A stretch of 61,380 bases of DNA from an uncultured Lachnospiraceae bacterium (GTDB lineage Bacteria; Bacillota_A; Clostridia; Lachnospirales; Lachnospiraceae): positions 1-61,380 of the forward strand of contig CATOMC010000014.1 of the NCBI GenBank assembly GCA_951801245.1. Reading direction: 5' to 3'. The position numbers and the translations under genes are program-made. This document shows, one piece after another, positions 15,928 to 23,988 of the stretch. Within the stretch, counting starts at the first letter, position 1. Each line of letters opens with the position of its first letter. The notes below the pieces were generated by a model. That model was not told the origin of the DNA. It made no database searches and saw nothing but the letters and a program-made list of their open reading frames with translations.

Positions 15928-17074
15928 TATCCTCATCCTCCCAAGATATTTGATGTTCTTTTTCATCTTCCCTTGTCAAATATATGCCTGATCCATATTT
16001 TATTTGATCACTATCCGCATAAGAATTCGGTTGCTTTTTAATTTCATCAAGGCGCTGCCAAGGTGAATCATTCCCTTTTTTCTGAAGAATAAACTTAACA
16101 TATTCAAAATTTTCGAATGTTGTTGTTTCAATATCTCTAATCTTACCTGTTTTATTTAATTCCAAATACCCATAACAAATATTTTGATAATAACTGCCAT
16201 ACTGTAAGTGTGTCTCTATCATATTTTGGGGCATTTTACATGCTAATAATTGTTTATATTCCCTTGATTTAGCAATTTTCAAATCATTAAAATCAATTTT
16301 ATTTAATTTTTTAAATTCCGAATATATAGGAAGCATATACTGGTCTGTAAATCTACTGCATATATCCTCAGCACAAATTATCATTTCTTCATAACTAATG
16401 CTATATGACTTTTTATCATTGATATGTTCCATAACCTCAAATGTAATATGTTTTAACAACTCTTCAATTCTTTTATAATATGTAACACCATTTACACCAG
16501 CCTTCTTAAATAGAATTTTGCATCTCTCATCAATTTCTTTATCAATTTTATCCGTACTCACAAAGGAATATTTTCCTTTTACTTCATTGTATATATCTAA
16601 AAATCCTTGTTTATCTTTTTTATACTTTTTCTTTACCTTAGCTATAGTTGCTCTCGAAGATTTTGTAGTATTCAATACTTCAGAATATAAGTTCTCCGCA
16701 GTAACATCAAAAATATTATCCTTATTTCCATAAAAATTATCTGTAAAAAGAATGTAATTCGTTACTATTGATTCTGATCCTTCTAACAAAATCCAATTTA
16801 ATATAATTTGCTTCGCAGTATCAGCAGTAATCAGTGTTCTTTTTACTTGTATGGCTTTTATCCCGCTTGTAGAAATAACTAAATTTCTAAACTTGTCTTC
16901 ATTATCATCAATTGTTTCAGGAATCAATTTCCTCACAGATACATCATCAACCGTTTCAAATTCAACCTGCATATTTTCACTCATTGATAGCATATAAAAT
17001 ACAAATACCTTTATTTGATAGGCAAAACCTCCCAAACTATTTATTCCGCTTTGATCTGGCACAAAAGTATCCAT
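15914..17074 (-). CDS. ABC-three-component effector with Cap4/DUF4297-like nuclease domain
   Basis: A 386-aa protein from ATG-17074, chosen because AGGAAGGGTG precedes it (the frame is open to 17131). The N-terminal ~90 residues resemble the Cap4/DUF4297-type restriction-endonuclease-like fold: SLGGFAYQIKVFVFYML at ~13-29, acidic VEFETVDDVSV at ~37-47, and IKAIQVKRT at 72-80, giving the D...(Q)xK pattern of PD-(D/E)xK nucleases. The rest is helical, with conserved-looking blocks (HLQYGSYYQNICYGYLELNK) likely to form the operon-specific C-terminal domain. It is the first gene of the three-gene operon. The expected role is to cut nucleic acid when the ATPase is triggered; that is inference from the family. 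Confidence 0.72.
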   Translation of the reverse strand: MDTFVPDQSGINSLGGFAYQIKVFVFYMLSMSENMQVEFETVDDVSVRKLIPETIDDNEDKFRNLVISTSGIKAIQVKRTLITADTAKQIILNWILLEGSESIVTNYILFTDNFYGNKDNIFDVTAENLYSEVLNTTKSSRATIAKVKKKYKKDKQGFLDIYNEVKGKYSFVSTDKIDKEIDERCKILFKKAGVNGVTYYKRIEELLKHITFEVMEHINDKKSYSISYEEMIICAEDICSRFTDQYMLPIYSEFKKLNKIDFNDLKIAKSREYKQLLACKMPQNMIETHLQYGSYYQNICYGYLELNKTGKIRDIETTTFENFEYVKFILQKKGNDSPWQRLDEIKKQPNSYADSDQIKYGSGIYLTREDEKEHQISWEDEDNAEP

Positions 17075-17233
17075 AAAATTCACCCTTCCTGATGCAACTA
17101 TTAAGATAATTATAACATCAACCTTACCCACTTTCCACTAATAACCATTGCATATTATCAATATATTCTGCTGCACCCTTCTAATAATACAATTATGAGC
17201 CTTTACATCACCAGATATTAACTTTAGAATTTG

Positions 17234-17266
17234 TGAAATAATAAAGACATGGCTATCCGCCATGCC
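17234..17266 (-). terminator. Intrinsic terminator of the ParE/antitoxin operon
   Basis: On the minus strand GGCATGGC and GCCATGTC form a stem with a GGATA loop, followed by TTTATTATTT. It lies about 40 nt after the toxin stop codon. Confidence 0.6.
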
Positions 17267-17306
17267 CTGAATCTATCTATCAAATTCTATCAATAAACGC
17301 CGCATC

Positions 17307-17639
17307 TTAATCTTGCATTCCAAATGTCCGATATAACCACGCTCTACTGTCCACCAGCATATGTAAGATCCTTGCAATTATTACCGAATTGTCCTCTACC
17401 ACATAATAAATTTTATAATTCTTATAATAATCCATACGAACACCCAAATCCGCCAATACTGGATCATCATCTAACTCATTACGCTTTGGAAAATTCTGTA
17501 GTTTGTTTATCTGTTTACGGATACCTTGTATTGTGTTAACTGCCGCAGTAGGATTTTTTAAATCAAATGCAATATAGTCAGCAGCAAACTCCAAATCCTG
17601 CTCTGCCAAATCAGATATTTCAATTTTATACTTTTGCAT
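17307..17639 (-). CDS. RelE/ParE-family toxin
   Basis: A 110-aa toxin with the RelE/ParE fold pattern: YKIEISDLAEQDLEFAADYIAFDLKNP at the N terminus, the helix IRKQINKLQNFPKRN at ~45-59, and the C-terminal strands YYKNYKIYYVVEDNSVIIARILHMLVDSRAWLYR. Family members block translation (RelE) or DNA gyrase (ParE). The 'VDSRAWLYR' tail is typical of the plasmid-stabilisation ParE/RelE group often next to very small antitoxins. The gene overlaps its antitoxin by 14 nt. It probably stabilises the element or the defence block. Confidence 0.85.
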   Translation of the reverse strand: MQKYKIEISDLAEQDLEFAADYIAFDLKNPTAAVNTIQGIRKQINKLQNFPKRNELDDDPVLADLGVRMDYYKNYKIYYVVEDNSVIIARILHMLVDSRAWLYRTFGMQD

Positions 17640-17793
17640 TTATATACTTTTTCTCCAATCTGTCACAAACTGTGTTAAAATCCTTCGTCTTTCCTTCTCT
17701 TGCCTGCCTTAACCCATCTATCACACTCTGCCTTACTTCTATCTGCTGTTGTTCCAAGGTTTCCGCATAAATTTTCTTACCTGCAACTTCCAT
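17626..17793 (-). CDS. Small antitoxin of the ParE/RelE-type toxin
   Basis: A 55-aa protein from ATG-17793 (MEVAGKKIYAETLEQQQIEVRQSVIDGLRQAREGKTKDFNTVCDRLEKKYINAKV). GGAGG lies 7 nt upstream; the frame is open further upstream but without a ribosome site. It is hydrophilic and helical, ends with a Lys-rich tail, and lacks a recognisable DNA-binding domain, like the short antitoxins paired with this toxin group. It overlaps the toxin start by 14 nt, the usual antitoxin-first order. Confidence 0.75.
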   Translation of the reverse strand: MEVAGKKIYAETLEQQQIEVRQSVIDGLRQAREGKTKDFNTVCDRLEKKYINAKV

Positions 17794-17980
17794 GCGATTT
17801 CCTCCTTCCAAATATAAAAAACTCTGAATCTGTTTCACTATTATTATATCCACTTTTTCATTTATTCACAACCTTCTTTTATCATTGGCATCCTAATTTA
17901 TTAATATCTCATCTTTACACATACCATTTCTACTATTTTGATCGCTTTTATTTCTATTTAATATTTTCATATTTTTTTGC

Positions 17981-18018
17981 GAATACCCCATGCACCACTA
18001 TCAGTACATGGGGTATTC
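17981..18018. repeat. 12-bp perfect inverted repeat upstream of the toxin-antitoxin locus
   Basis: GAATACCCCATG (17981-17992) and CATGGGGTATTC (18007-18018) flank a 14-nt loop. It lies ~190 nt upstream of the antitoxin start. No T-run follows on the minus strand, so it is not a terminator in that direction. It may be a protein-binding site or a remnant of an element end. The rest of 17854-18127 is AT-rich with no gene that I can support. Confidence 0.45.
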
Positions 18019-18127
18019 CATCATATACCACCAGAGAATTGCTGTTCTTTCCTACTTTTTCCACTCCAGTATATTTGTCCCATATTCAGTTTTTTATCCT
18101 CAACAAATCAAAAATTCAACCTCTCCC

Positions 18128-18235
18128 ACACCTGCAAAAAAACTGTTGCCAAATGTTGCCAACACCTTTAGAGGACGCGCAAATGCCCTGTTTATCGGGT
18201 TTCTAAGAATTCATTCCAGCATACTTATCCTCCCC
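18128..18235. repeat. Diverged ~110-bp repeat, right copy
   Basis: Direct-orientation partner of 13543-13650. It shares cacctgcaaaaaa, the ccctgtttatcgggtttct block and the ttatcc end. This copy contains a short internal doubling, 'ttgccaaatgttgccaa'. Its right end coincides with the change from AT-rich cargo to chromosomal-type sequence, so it may mark the right boundary of the element. Confidence 0.5.
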
Positions 18236-18363
18236 TAAGGAAGCCCCTGGAAATGCGGAAACCGCATTTCCAGGGGCTTCCGCTTTTTCATAATCTTCAG
18301 AAGTTCCGCAGCCCCGGCCCTCGTACCTGCCACGATCTCCGGTTCCTTTATCATCACTGCCAT
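18235..18363 (-). CDS. Possible 42-aa small protein over a strong stem-loop
   Basis: From ATG-18363 the frame reads MAVMIKEPEIVAGTRAGAAE..., then a Lys/Arg-rich stretch, and ends at TAG-18235. A GAGGAGGACGAGG stretch lies just upstream and could serve as ribosome site. The last third of the frame runs through a perfect 20-bp hairpin. I do not recognise it. It may be a real small protein, or the 5' remnant of a gene cut off at the element boundary. Confidence 0.3.
   Translation of the reverse strand: MAVMIKEPEIVAGTRAGAAELLKIMKKRKPLEMRFPHFQGLP
18239..18288 (+). terminator. Strong 20-bp hairpin with T-run at the element/chromosome boundary
   Basis: The arms 18239-18258 and 18262-18281 are perfect complements (GGAAGCCCC...GGGGCTTCC) around an AAA loop, followed on the plus strand by GCTTTTTC. 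It reads as a plus-strand terminator although no plus-strand gene lies upstream. It may be bidirectional protection of the chromosome against element transcription. The remaining 18289-18780 shows no clear gene; weak coding-like remnants around 18500-18680 contain many stops. Confidence 0.5.
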
Positions 18364-18780
18364 AGTCCTCGTCCTCCTCTTCCAGTAATGCAGATATACC
18401 TGTTCCGCAATTTACCCTAAGAATAAGGCAGTATTTTTCTTCAACAATTTTCTATGTTTTAATATATTTTTGCGAAAGTCACTTCCCTCAAAGCATCTTT
18501 CAAGTCATGCTGCCGCCCTCTTCCATGCACAATGCGTTATCAGGTCTTCCATTGCCCGAAAGCCGTCTCAACCGCTTCATAGACTGCTTCCAGCCTGTAT
18601 TTTCTTTCCCTCAGTATTTTTCATCATCCATACGTACTTCCATTTTTATCATGATATCAATCCCCTTCCTGTCAGTATCTACGGTATAGCACAGGCAATT
18701 CAAAGTAACTATAATCGTTTTTACTTTTTCCTCCGCTCCTCTTTCGCTTTCCTCGCTTCCGCTATCGCTACTACACTCCC

Positions 18781-21381
18781 TTACGCAATATCAAACACCG
18801 ACAACACCCTGAATTCCTCTGCATCTCCTTCCAGGATCTCAACCCGCTTCTCTCCCGGATTCATGTCAAAGAAATTATCACTCAGTTTCACATCCCCATC
18901 CACTCCCTCAATGGAAACATTCTTGGCATAAGTCTGTGCAGTTATTGCCAAAGTATCCCCTTCCCTGCGCAGGGAAAGTTTCGGATCCTGGAACGGAAAA
19001 TGCTTGGGCGCCGTAAACAGGCTGGTGTTTTCTGATATGATTTTCCCGTTTTGTTCAAATGAATAACTTATATAAACCTCCAATTCATGATAAGCAGAAA
19101 AGTCCTTTTTCTCAAGCCACAGACCGGACAGTGCCTCCACTTTCACTTCCTGTTTTCCCGTAAGTATCTCTTCTCCGGAAGCCTTGCGAAGTTCCCATCT
19201 CACGATACCCTCTACAGGTTCCATGGTCTCATTGGCCACATGAAGTCTGGCCGACACTTCGATTGGTTCCGGCTGTGCCACACAGAAAGGCCTCTCGCTG
19301 AGTTCTCCCACTTCCTCACAGGAGATCATCACCGGCGCAAAGGCTCTTCTCTCTGCATAATGCAGGGCTTTCCACCGGCCATAATAGTCGATGCTGGCCC
19401 AGGAAGCCACCGGCCAGATATCATTCAACTGCCATACCACCGTGCCCATGCATCTACCCCGGTGTCTTCTGAAATGCTCGATGCCATAACGGATGGCATC
19501 CGCCTGCAGAAGCTGAGACGCATACAAAAGCATCTCAAAATTCCTGGGGTAAAGATAGGTGGCCGACAGATAGGTCATGATCTTGCCATTCGCCGCTGTG
19601 TTCCTCTGGTGCATCTCCATCACCCGGGAGAAAATGTTGCGGTCTTCCGGTCTGGTAAAGGTCTCCACTGTTTTCAGACTTGGGAAGGACTGGAACCCAA
19701 ACTCGGACATGTATCGGAAATAATATTTCCGATAATCGGTAAAAGGCTTATTGCCATGCCATACGTCCCAATAATGGGTATCTCCACGGTTCTCATCCCA
19801 AGGATCGTCATAGTTACCGCCCGAGGACGGAGACGAAGGCCAGTAGAATGTTGCCGGATCCTCCTGCGCCAAAATATTGGGAATGATATATTCAAAAAGC
19901 TTGATATAATCATATTTCTGTTTGACAGAAGGACTCCACGCCTTATCCAGTGTCTGGGTCTCCATCTCGTTATTGCCGCACCAGACCCCCAAGCAGGCAT
20001 GATGTCTGATCCGCCGCACATTGTCCCGTATCTCTTCACTGACATTTCTGGCAAAGGCATCATCCAGTTCATAAGACGCACAGGCAAACATGAAATCCTG
20101 CCACACAATAAGCCCCAGTTCATCACAGATATCATAAAACCAGTCGTCCGGATAATAGCCGCCGCCCCAGACCCTTATACAGTTATGGTTTGCCGCCGCC
20201 GCATCTTCCAACAGTCTGCGGGTACGTTCCCTGGTCACTCTGGATAAAATATTATCCTCGGGAATATAATCGGCACCCATTGCAAAAATCTTCACGCCAT
20301 TTACCTCATGGGCAAAACATTCCCCCCATTCGTCCTGATCCGTATTGACGGTTATGGTGCGCAGTCCGATCCTGCGGCTCCAACGATCCAAAAGATTGCC
20401 GCTTTCATCAAGCAGTGTGACCTCCACACAGTAGAGGGGCTGTTCCCCATATCCGTGCGGCCACCAGCGTTTCGGGTGTTCCACTATTATGGTATCCCAG
20501 TTGTTGCCGCCTGCCTGCACTACATCCTCTTCTAAACTACCCTGTCTATTTCCCGCTTCCCAGTCCTGTACAGAAGACTTCCTCTCCACCAGACATCCCT
20601 GTTCATCGTAAAGTGCAATCCTGATCTCATAATCCTCTCCGGCATATGTGTTCTTTCTGTTTTCTACCGAATCGCTTCTTTGCGCTGCCGGACACTTTTC
20701 ATCTGTCACAAAATCTTCCACCGTCACGGCAAACTGCAGCGTCACACTGTCCTTTTCCTGCATTCCCCAGTTTTGTGTTATGTAAATCTGTTCGAATCTC
20801 GCCTTTTTCCCGTAAAGAACAGATACCTCCCGGAAAATCCCCGCATCGGGCAGTCTCGGCCCCCAATCCCAGCCGAACATGCAGTGAGCCTTACGAAGAT
20901 GCGGAAATCCCCGCATGCAGTCTGCCGCACCGCCCGTATAGACTTTCTGATTCTCCGACTCGATAAACCGTGTAGGAGACGCGATCTCCACCCGCAGTTC
21001 GTTCTCTCCCTCTCTGGCGGCCTCTTCGATGGCAAACTCCCAGACACGATGCATATTATCCGCATGTCCGATCAGTATATCATTGAGATAAATTTCCGCC
21101 AGAGTATCAATCCCATCAAAACGAAGGAACAAAAAATCGCTTTCCAGTTGTTTCTTGGTTAACATAAAATTCGTCCCGAACCGAAAATCATTGTCCATCA
21201 GCTTAAGAGCCGTCAACTCATTCATTCCATCATAAGGATCCGGTATCAAACCCTGAGAAAGCAGCGTACCATAGACAGAACCGGGAATGACCGCCGGTAT
21301 GTCTTCCTGCGCAATTCCGTATACATTTTCCCCCATGATCTGCATCTTCCAGTTGTCACCACTTAAAACCATTTTTTCCAT
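18781..21381 (-). CDS. Beta-mannosidase, glycoside hydrolase family 2
   Basis: An 866-aa cytoplasmic GH2 enzyme that releases mannose from the non-reducing end of beta-mannosides, including manno-oligosaccharides and N-glycan cores. The N-terminal jelly-roll opens with LSGDNWKM and VIPGSVYGTLLSQGLIPDPYDGMNE, the typical beta-mannosidase beginning. The barrel carries the acid/base Glu in VWCGNNEMET near residue 469 and the nucleophile Glu in MSEFGFQSFPS near residue 559. RVWGGGYYPDDWFYDICDELGLIVWQDFMFACASY is the standard family stretch. There is no signal peptide, so substrates must be imported. Length is normal. It is isolated, with no transporter beside it, and is the first clearly chromosomal gene next to the mobile element. 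Confidence 0.93.
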   Translation of the reverse strand: MEKMVLSGDNWKMQIMGENVYGIAQEDIPAVIPGSVYGTLLSQGLIPDPYDGMNELTALKLMDNDFRFGTNFMLTKKQLESDFLFLRFDGIDTLAEIYLNDILIGHADNMHRVWEFAIEEAAREGENELRVEIASPTRFIESENQKVYTGGAADCMRGFPHLRKAHCMFGWDWGPRLPDAGIFREVSVLYGKKARFEQIYITQNWGMQEKDSVTLQFAVTVEDFVTDEKCPAAQRSDSVENRKNTYAGEDYEIRIALYDEQGCLVERKSSVQDWEAGNRQGSLEEDVVQAGGNNWDTIIVEHPKRWWPHGYGEQPLYCVEVTLLDESGNLLDRWSRRIGLRTITVNTDQDEWGECFAHEVNGVKIFAMGADYIPEDNILSRVTRERTRRLLEDAAAANHNCIRVWGGGYYPDDWFYDICDELGLIVWQDFMFACASYELDDAFARNVSEEIRDNVRRIRHHACLGVWCGNNEMETQTLDKAWSPSVKQKYDYIKLFEYIIPNILAQEDPATFYWPSSPSSGGNYDDPWDENRGDTHYWDVWHGNKPFTDYRKYYFRYMSEFGFQSFPSLKTVETFTRPEDRNIFSRVMEMHQRNTAANGKIMTYLSATYLYPRNFEMLLYASQLLQADAIRYGIEHFRRHRGRCMGTVVWQLNDIWPVASWASIDYYGRWKALHYAERRAFAPVMISCEEVGELSERPFCVAQPEPIEVSARLHVANETMEPVEGIVRWELRKASGEEILTGKQEVKVEALSGLWLEKKDFSAYHELEVYISYSFEQNGKIISENTSLFTAPKHFPFQDPKLSLRREGDTLAITAQTYAKNVSIEGVDGDVKLSDNFFDMNPGEKRVEILEGDAEEFRVLSVFDIA

Positions 21382-21455
21382 ATGTTTGTCTCCTGCAAAT
21401 AAACTATACGATTATTTTCGCACCCACGAAAGCCCTGCTCGAGCAGACTCCGCCC

Positions 21456-21550
21456 GGAGAATGCCGTATTCCTGGCATTCTCCTATGCGAAACTTAGTAC
21501 TTCTTGGCGTCTCGTCCTATGGCGAGACGTCTTTAGAAGTACTTTTCGCA
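21456..21550. other. Structured intergenic element with two consecutive hairpins
   Basis: In the 305-bp gap between divergent genes, GGAGAATGCC/GGCATTCTCC forms a perfect 10-bp stem (about 21456-21483). It is followed by AGTACTTCT/AGAAGTACT with inner GTCTCG/CGAGAC (about 21497-21543), ending in TTTT on the plus strand. 'ttcgca' words bracket the second hairpin and recur near 21416 and 21546. It may be a small dispersed element or an RNA structure in the beta-mannosidase leader (minus strand). The rest of 21382-21686 shows nothing further that I can support. Confidence 0.5.
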
Positions 21551-21686
21551 TTTCTCACACTATCATAACGGATATTTTTCCTTTTGTCACTTTCTTTTCC
21601 ACAGGAAATATGGTATAGTGGACGCAGATTTGGCCGGTTGCTTTTGCATCCATGACAAACAGCCGTCCTGTAGCAAGGGGGTTTTT

Positions 21687-21998
21687 ATGAAGAAAAGAAC
21701 ACCAAAACAAATAGCGGCGCTTATCTGTGTATTCCTGTTAATTGCCATGTATGTTGTAACGCTGATCGTGGCCTGTCTGGATCTGGGGGATGCGGGCCGC
21801 CTTTTTGCCGGTTGTCTTCTTGCCACCATCGCTCTGCCCATCCTGCTGTGGATCTATATCTGGCTCTACGGTATCTACCGTGACAGGCACAATATGGCCT
21901 CTCTGGATATGATGCACAGTGACGAATATACCGGCACCAACCTGAAACCGGACGAGGCATCTGATGACGACCCACACAACAATACACGGCATCCATAA
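21687..21998 (+). CDS. Small two-helix membrane protein, unknown
   Basis: A 103-aa protein from ATG-21687, placed by AAGGGGG six nt upstream. Two hydrophobic segments, AALICVFLLIAMYVVTLIVACLDL and LFAGCLLATIALPILLWIYIWLYGIY, span roughly residues 9-32 and 38-63. A polar, acidic, Asp/His-rich tail of about 40 residues follows (DEYTGTNLKPDEASDDDPHNN). The positively charged start MKKRTPKQ suggests an inside N terminus. It is one of the few plus-strand genes and faces the dead pdxS/T remnant. Small proteins with this layout are common in Lachnospiraceae but unassigned. Confidence 0.7.
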   Translation: MKKRTPKQIAALICVFLLIAMYVVTLIVACLDLGDAGRLFAGCLLATIALPILLWIYIWLYGIYRDRHNMASLDMMHSDEYTGTNLKPDEASDDDPHNNTRHP

Positions 21999-22020
21999 GA
22001 GCAGATGGCCATTGCTTCTT

Positions 22021-22294
22021 TTATCCTTTTTCGCACATCCCAAGAAACAGTTCATGTATCCGATCATCTGTATCCAGTTCCGGATGAAACGCAATTCCCA
22101 GTTGATTCCATAACGCACAGCCACAATCCGGTTTTGTACCCTGGCGAGTATCTTAACATCCTCCCGTACAGATTCCACGTAGGGTGCACGGATAAAGGTC
22201 ATGGGCACTGCCCCGGTGTCGTCACATCCATGATGACCCCGCCCTTTAGCATCTGCGCCAACTGTTTGTTTAATGTATATCTGTCCTCGCTCAT
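22021..22294 (-). pseudogene. Fused remnant of pdxS (5' end) and pdxT (3' end)
   Basis: From ATG-22294, preceded by GGGAGG, the frame reads MSEDRYTLNKQLAQ and continues MLKGGVIMDVTTP, the exact start of PdxS, the PLP synthase lyase subunit. Within four codons it changes to the C-terminal part of PdxT, the glutaminase subunit, in another frame: PMTFIRAPYVESVREDVKIL, and after a further frameshift NQLGIAFHPELDTDDRIHELFLG, ending at TAA-22021. The His-Glu pair of the PdxT catalytic triad (FHPE) is present, but its catalytic Cys and almost all of PdxS are gone. One deletion of roughly 1.3 kb (inferred from normal gene lengths) joined the two genes of an original pdxST operon; a later frameshift followed. 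No PLP synthesis can come from this locus. Confidence 0.9.
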
Positions 22295-22525
22295 AAATTC
22301 CTCCCTTTCAGGCATCCCTGTCCTGCCGCCTGCATTTGAATGCACAACGCTCTCTGCAGGGGAATCCTAATGCCAGACTGTTATTTTGACCTGGAATTAT
22401 AAAGCAAATATGGGATTGTCAAATATCTGGTTTTGATATTTTTAACAATGCCAGTTTTATAAGCAAAAGACACCTTTTGACACCCTAATCCGACAGCATA
22501 ATATATTCTGTTAAGAAAGAGATAT

Positions 22526-23245
22526 TTATAAAGATATAAGATCCTTTACCACTTCCCCGGCGATCATCAACCCTGCCACGGAAGGCACAAAAGCCACACT
22601 CCCGGGAACCGGCCTGCCCTGTTCTCCCTGCTCCTGAAACATCCCCTCTGTGACAGGCTTTACCGGTTCCTCCTGCGAATACACCACCTTCAAATGCTTC
22701 ACATTGCGCTTTTTCAGTTCCCGGCGCATGACCCTTGCCAGCGGACAGACTTTTGTTTCATAAAGATCTGCCACCTGAAACCGGCCCGCATCCAGCTTAT
22801 TGCCTGCCCCCATACTGCTGATGATGGGGACCTCTTCCTCCTGTGCCTTTAGCACAAGCGCGATCTTGGCCGTCACGGTATCTACCGCATCCACCACATA
22901 ATCATACTGGTCAAAAGGAAAATCCCCGGCATTTTCCGGCAAGAAGAAACACGGATGGATTCGCACATCAGCCTGCGGATGGATGGATAGAATCCTCTCC
23001 TTCATTACGTCCGTCTTATAGCGCCCCACGGTCTCATGGGTTGCGATGATCTGGCGATTTATATTGGTCAGGCTCACCTTGTCGGAATCAATCAGGTCAA
23101 AGGCACCCACGCCGCTCCTTGCCAGTGCTTCACAGACATAACCGCCCACGCCGCCAATGCCAAAAACCGCTACCCGTGCATGGTAAAGTCTCTCCATTGC
23201 CGCATCTCCTAACAAAACTCTTGTTCTGGCAAATTGTTCCACCAT
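22526..23245 (-). CDS. tcdA: tRNA threonylcarbamoyladenosine dehydratase TcdA
   Basis: A 239-aa E1-like enzyme that cyclises t6A at tRNA position 37 to ct6A using ATP. The dinucleotide-binding loop VFGIGGVGGYVCEALARSG spans ~28-46. Asp and Arg of DSDKVSLTNINRQ (~53-65) hold ATP, as in all ThiF/MoeB/TcdA folds. VKHLKVVYSQEEPVKP near 183-198 and the C-terminal PGSVAFVPSVAGLMIAGEVVKDLI are typical of TcdA (CsdL/YgdL) rather than ThiF or MoeB. It lacks the zinc CxxC pairs of ThiF. Length is normal. It is preceded 65 nt upstream by a HAD phosphatase gene on the same strand. Confidence 0.9.
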   Translation of the reverse strand: MVEQFARTRVLLGDAAMERLYHARVAVFGIGGVGGYVCEALARSGVGAFDLIDSDKVSLTNINRQIIATHETVGRYKTDVMKERILSIHPQADVRIHPCFFLPENAGDFPFDQYDYVVDAVDTVTAKIALVLKAQEEEVPIISSMGAGNKLDAGRFQVADLYETKVCPLARVMRRELKKRNVKHLKVVYSQEEPVKPVTEGMFQEQGEQGRPVPGSVAFVPSVAGLMIAGEVVKDLISL

Positions 23246-23310
23246 GCCTCTCCTCCTGCTCGCCCGTCAAACTCTCCTATTATGTTGCACTTTTCTACAA
23301 AATATTGCAT

Positions 23311-23916
23311 TTACGCATCAACACCAAGCTTCCGCAGTTCCTCAATCGCCTGTTGCTGGTTTTGAAAATGAATCGTATGTATTCCAAATTGCTCCGCTGC
23401 TTCCAGATTCCGCACCGTATCATCCATAAAAACACACTCCTGCGGCACCAGATCATACCGGTCTATTAGAAGCTGATATATTTCAGGCATGGGTTTGATG
23501 ACCTTGTCCTGATAAGATAAAATGCCGCCGTCCATATAAGGAATGAAATCCAGCGCATACGCACACTCCGTTTCCGCCTTTCTGGAAAAATTAGACAAAT
23601 ACAAGCAGCGATACCCTTTGCCCTGCAGTTCCTTGATCCAGGGAATCGCATAGTCATTGCGGCGTACCATAGTCTTTACATTCGCCAGGACTTTTCTTAG
23701 AATATCCTCGATTTCCGGATCATTGGCAATAAATCCCTCCAAAATCTCCTCATCACTCATGGCACCCCTGTCATACTCATTCCACATGGGGCTTTTCACC
23801 GTAGCCTTCGCGATCCTCACAAGCATTTCCCCATCATATCCAAAACTTCTGTAATGTTCCTCCCAAATAAAATCTGCCAGTACATTTCCGATATCAAATA
23901 TAATCGTCGTAATCAT
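23311..23916 (-). CDS. HAD-superfamily sugar-phosphatase-like hydrolase (YihX type)
   Basis: A 201-aa HAD hydrolase. Motif I is IIFDIGNVLADF at ~5-16; the DxG version of the first motif (Asp8) is characteristic of the YihX/epoxide-hydrolase-like branch. Motif II is LYLSNFS at ~109-115, motif III includes the Lys of KPMPEIYQLL, and motif IV is CVFMDDTVRNLEAA. The helical cap follows residue 20. Relatives dephosphorylate glucose-1-phosphate or similar sugar phosphates; the substrate here is not known. It is probably co-transcribed with tcdA. Confidence 0.85.
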   Translation of the reverse strand: MITTIIFDIGNVLADFIWEEHYRSFGYDGEMLVRIAKATVKSPMWNEYDRGAMSDEEILEGFIANDPEIEDILRKVLANVKTMVRRNDYAIPWIKELQGKGYRCLYLSNFSRKAETECAYALDFIPYMDGGILSYQDKVIKPMPEIYQLLIDRYDLVPQECVFMDDTVRNLEAAEQFGIHTIHFQNQQQAIEELRKLGVDA

Positions 23917-23988
23917 CTTAATACCCTTGCCTTTCTTTTCATTTCTGTAAAGCGAATCATCGCTGAACTTACATCCAATCTTTCCTTT

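Noticed and set aside
19087..20247. A 386-codon plus-strand frame inside the beta-mannosidase gene
   Set aside because: It is antisense to a complete, motif-rich GH2 gene, and its translation has no recognisable domain.
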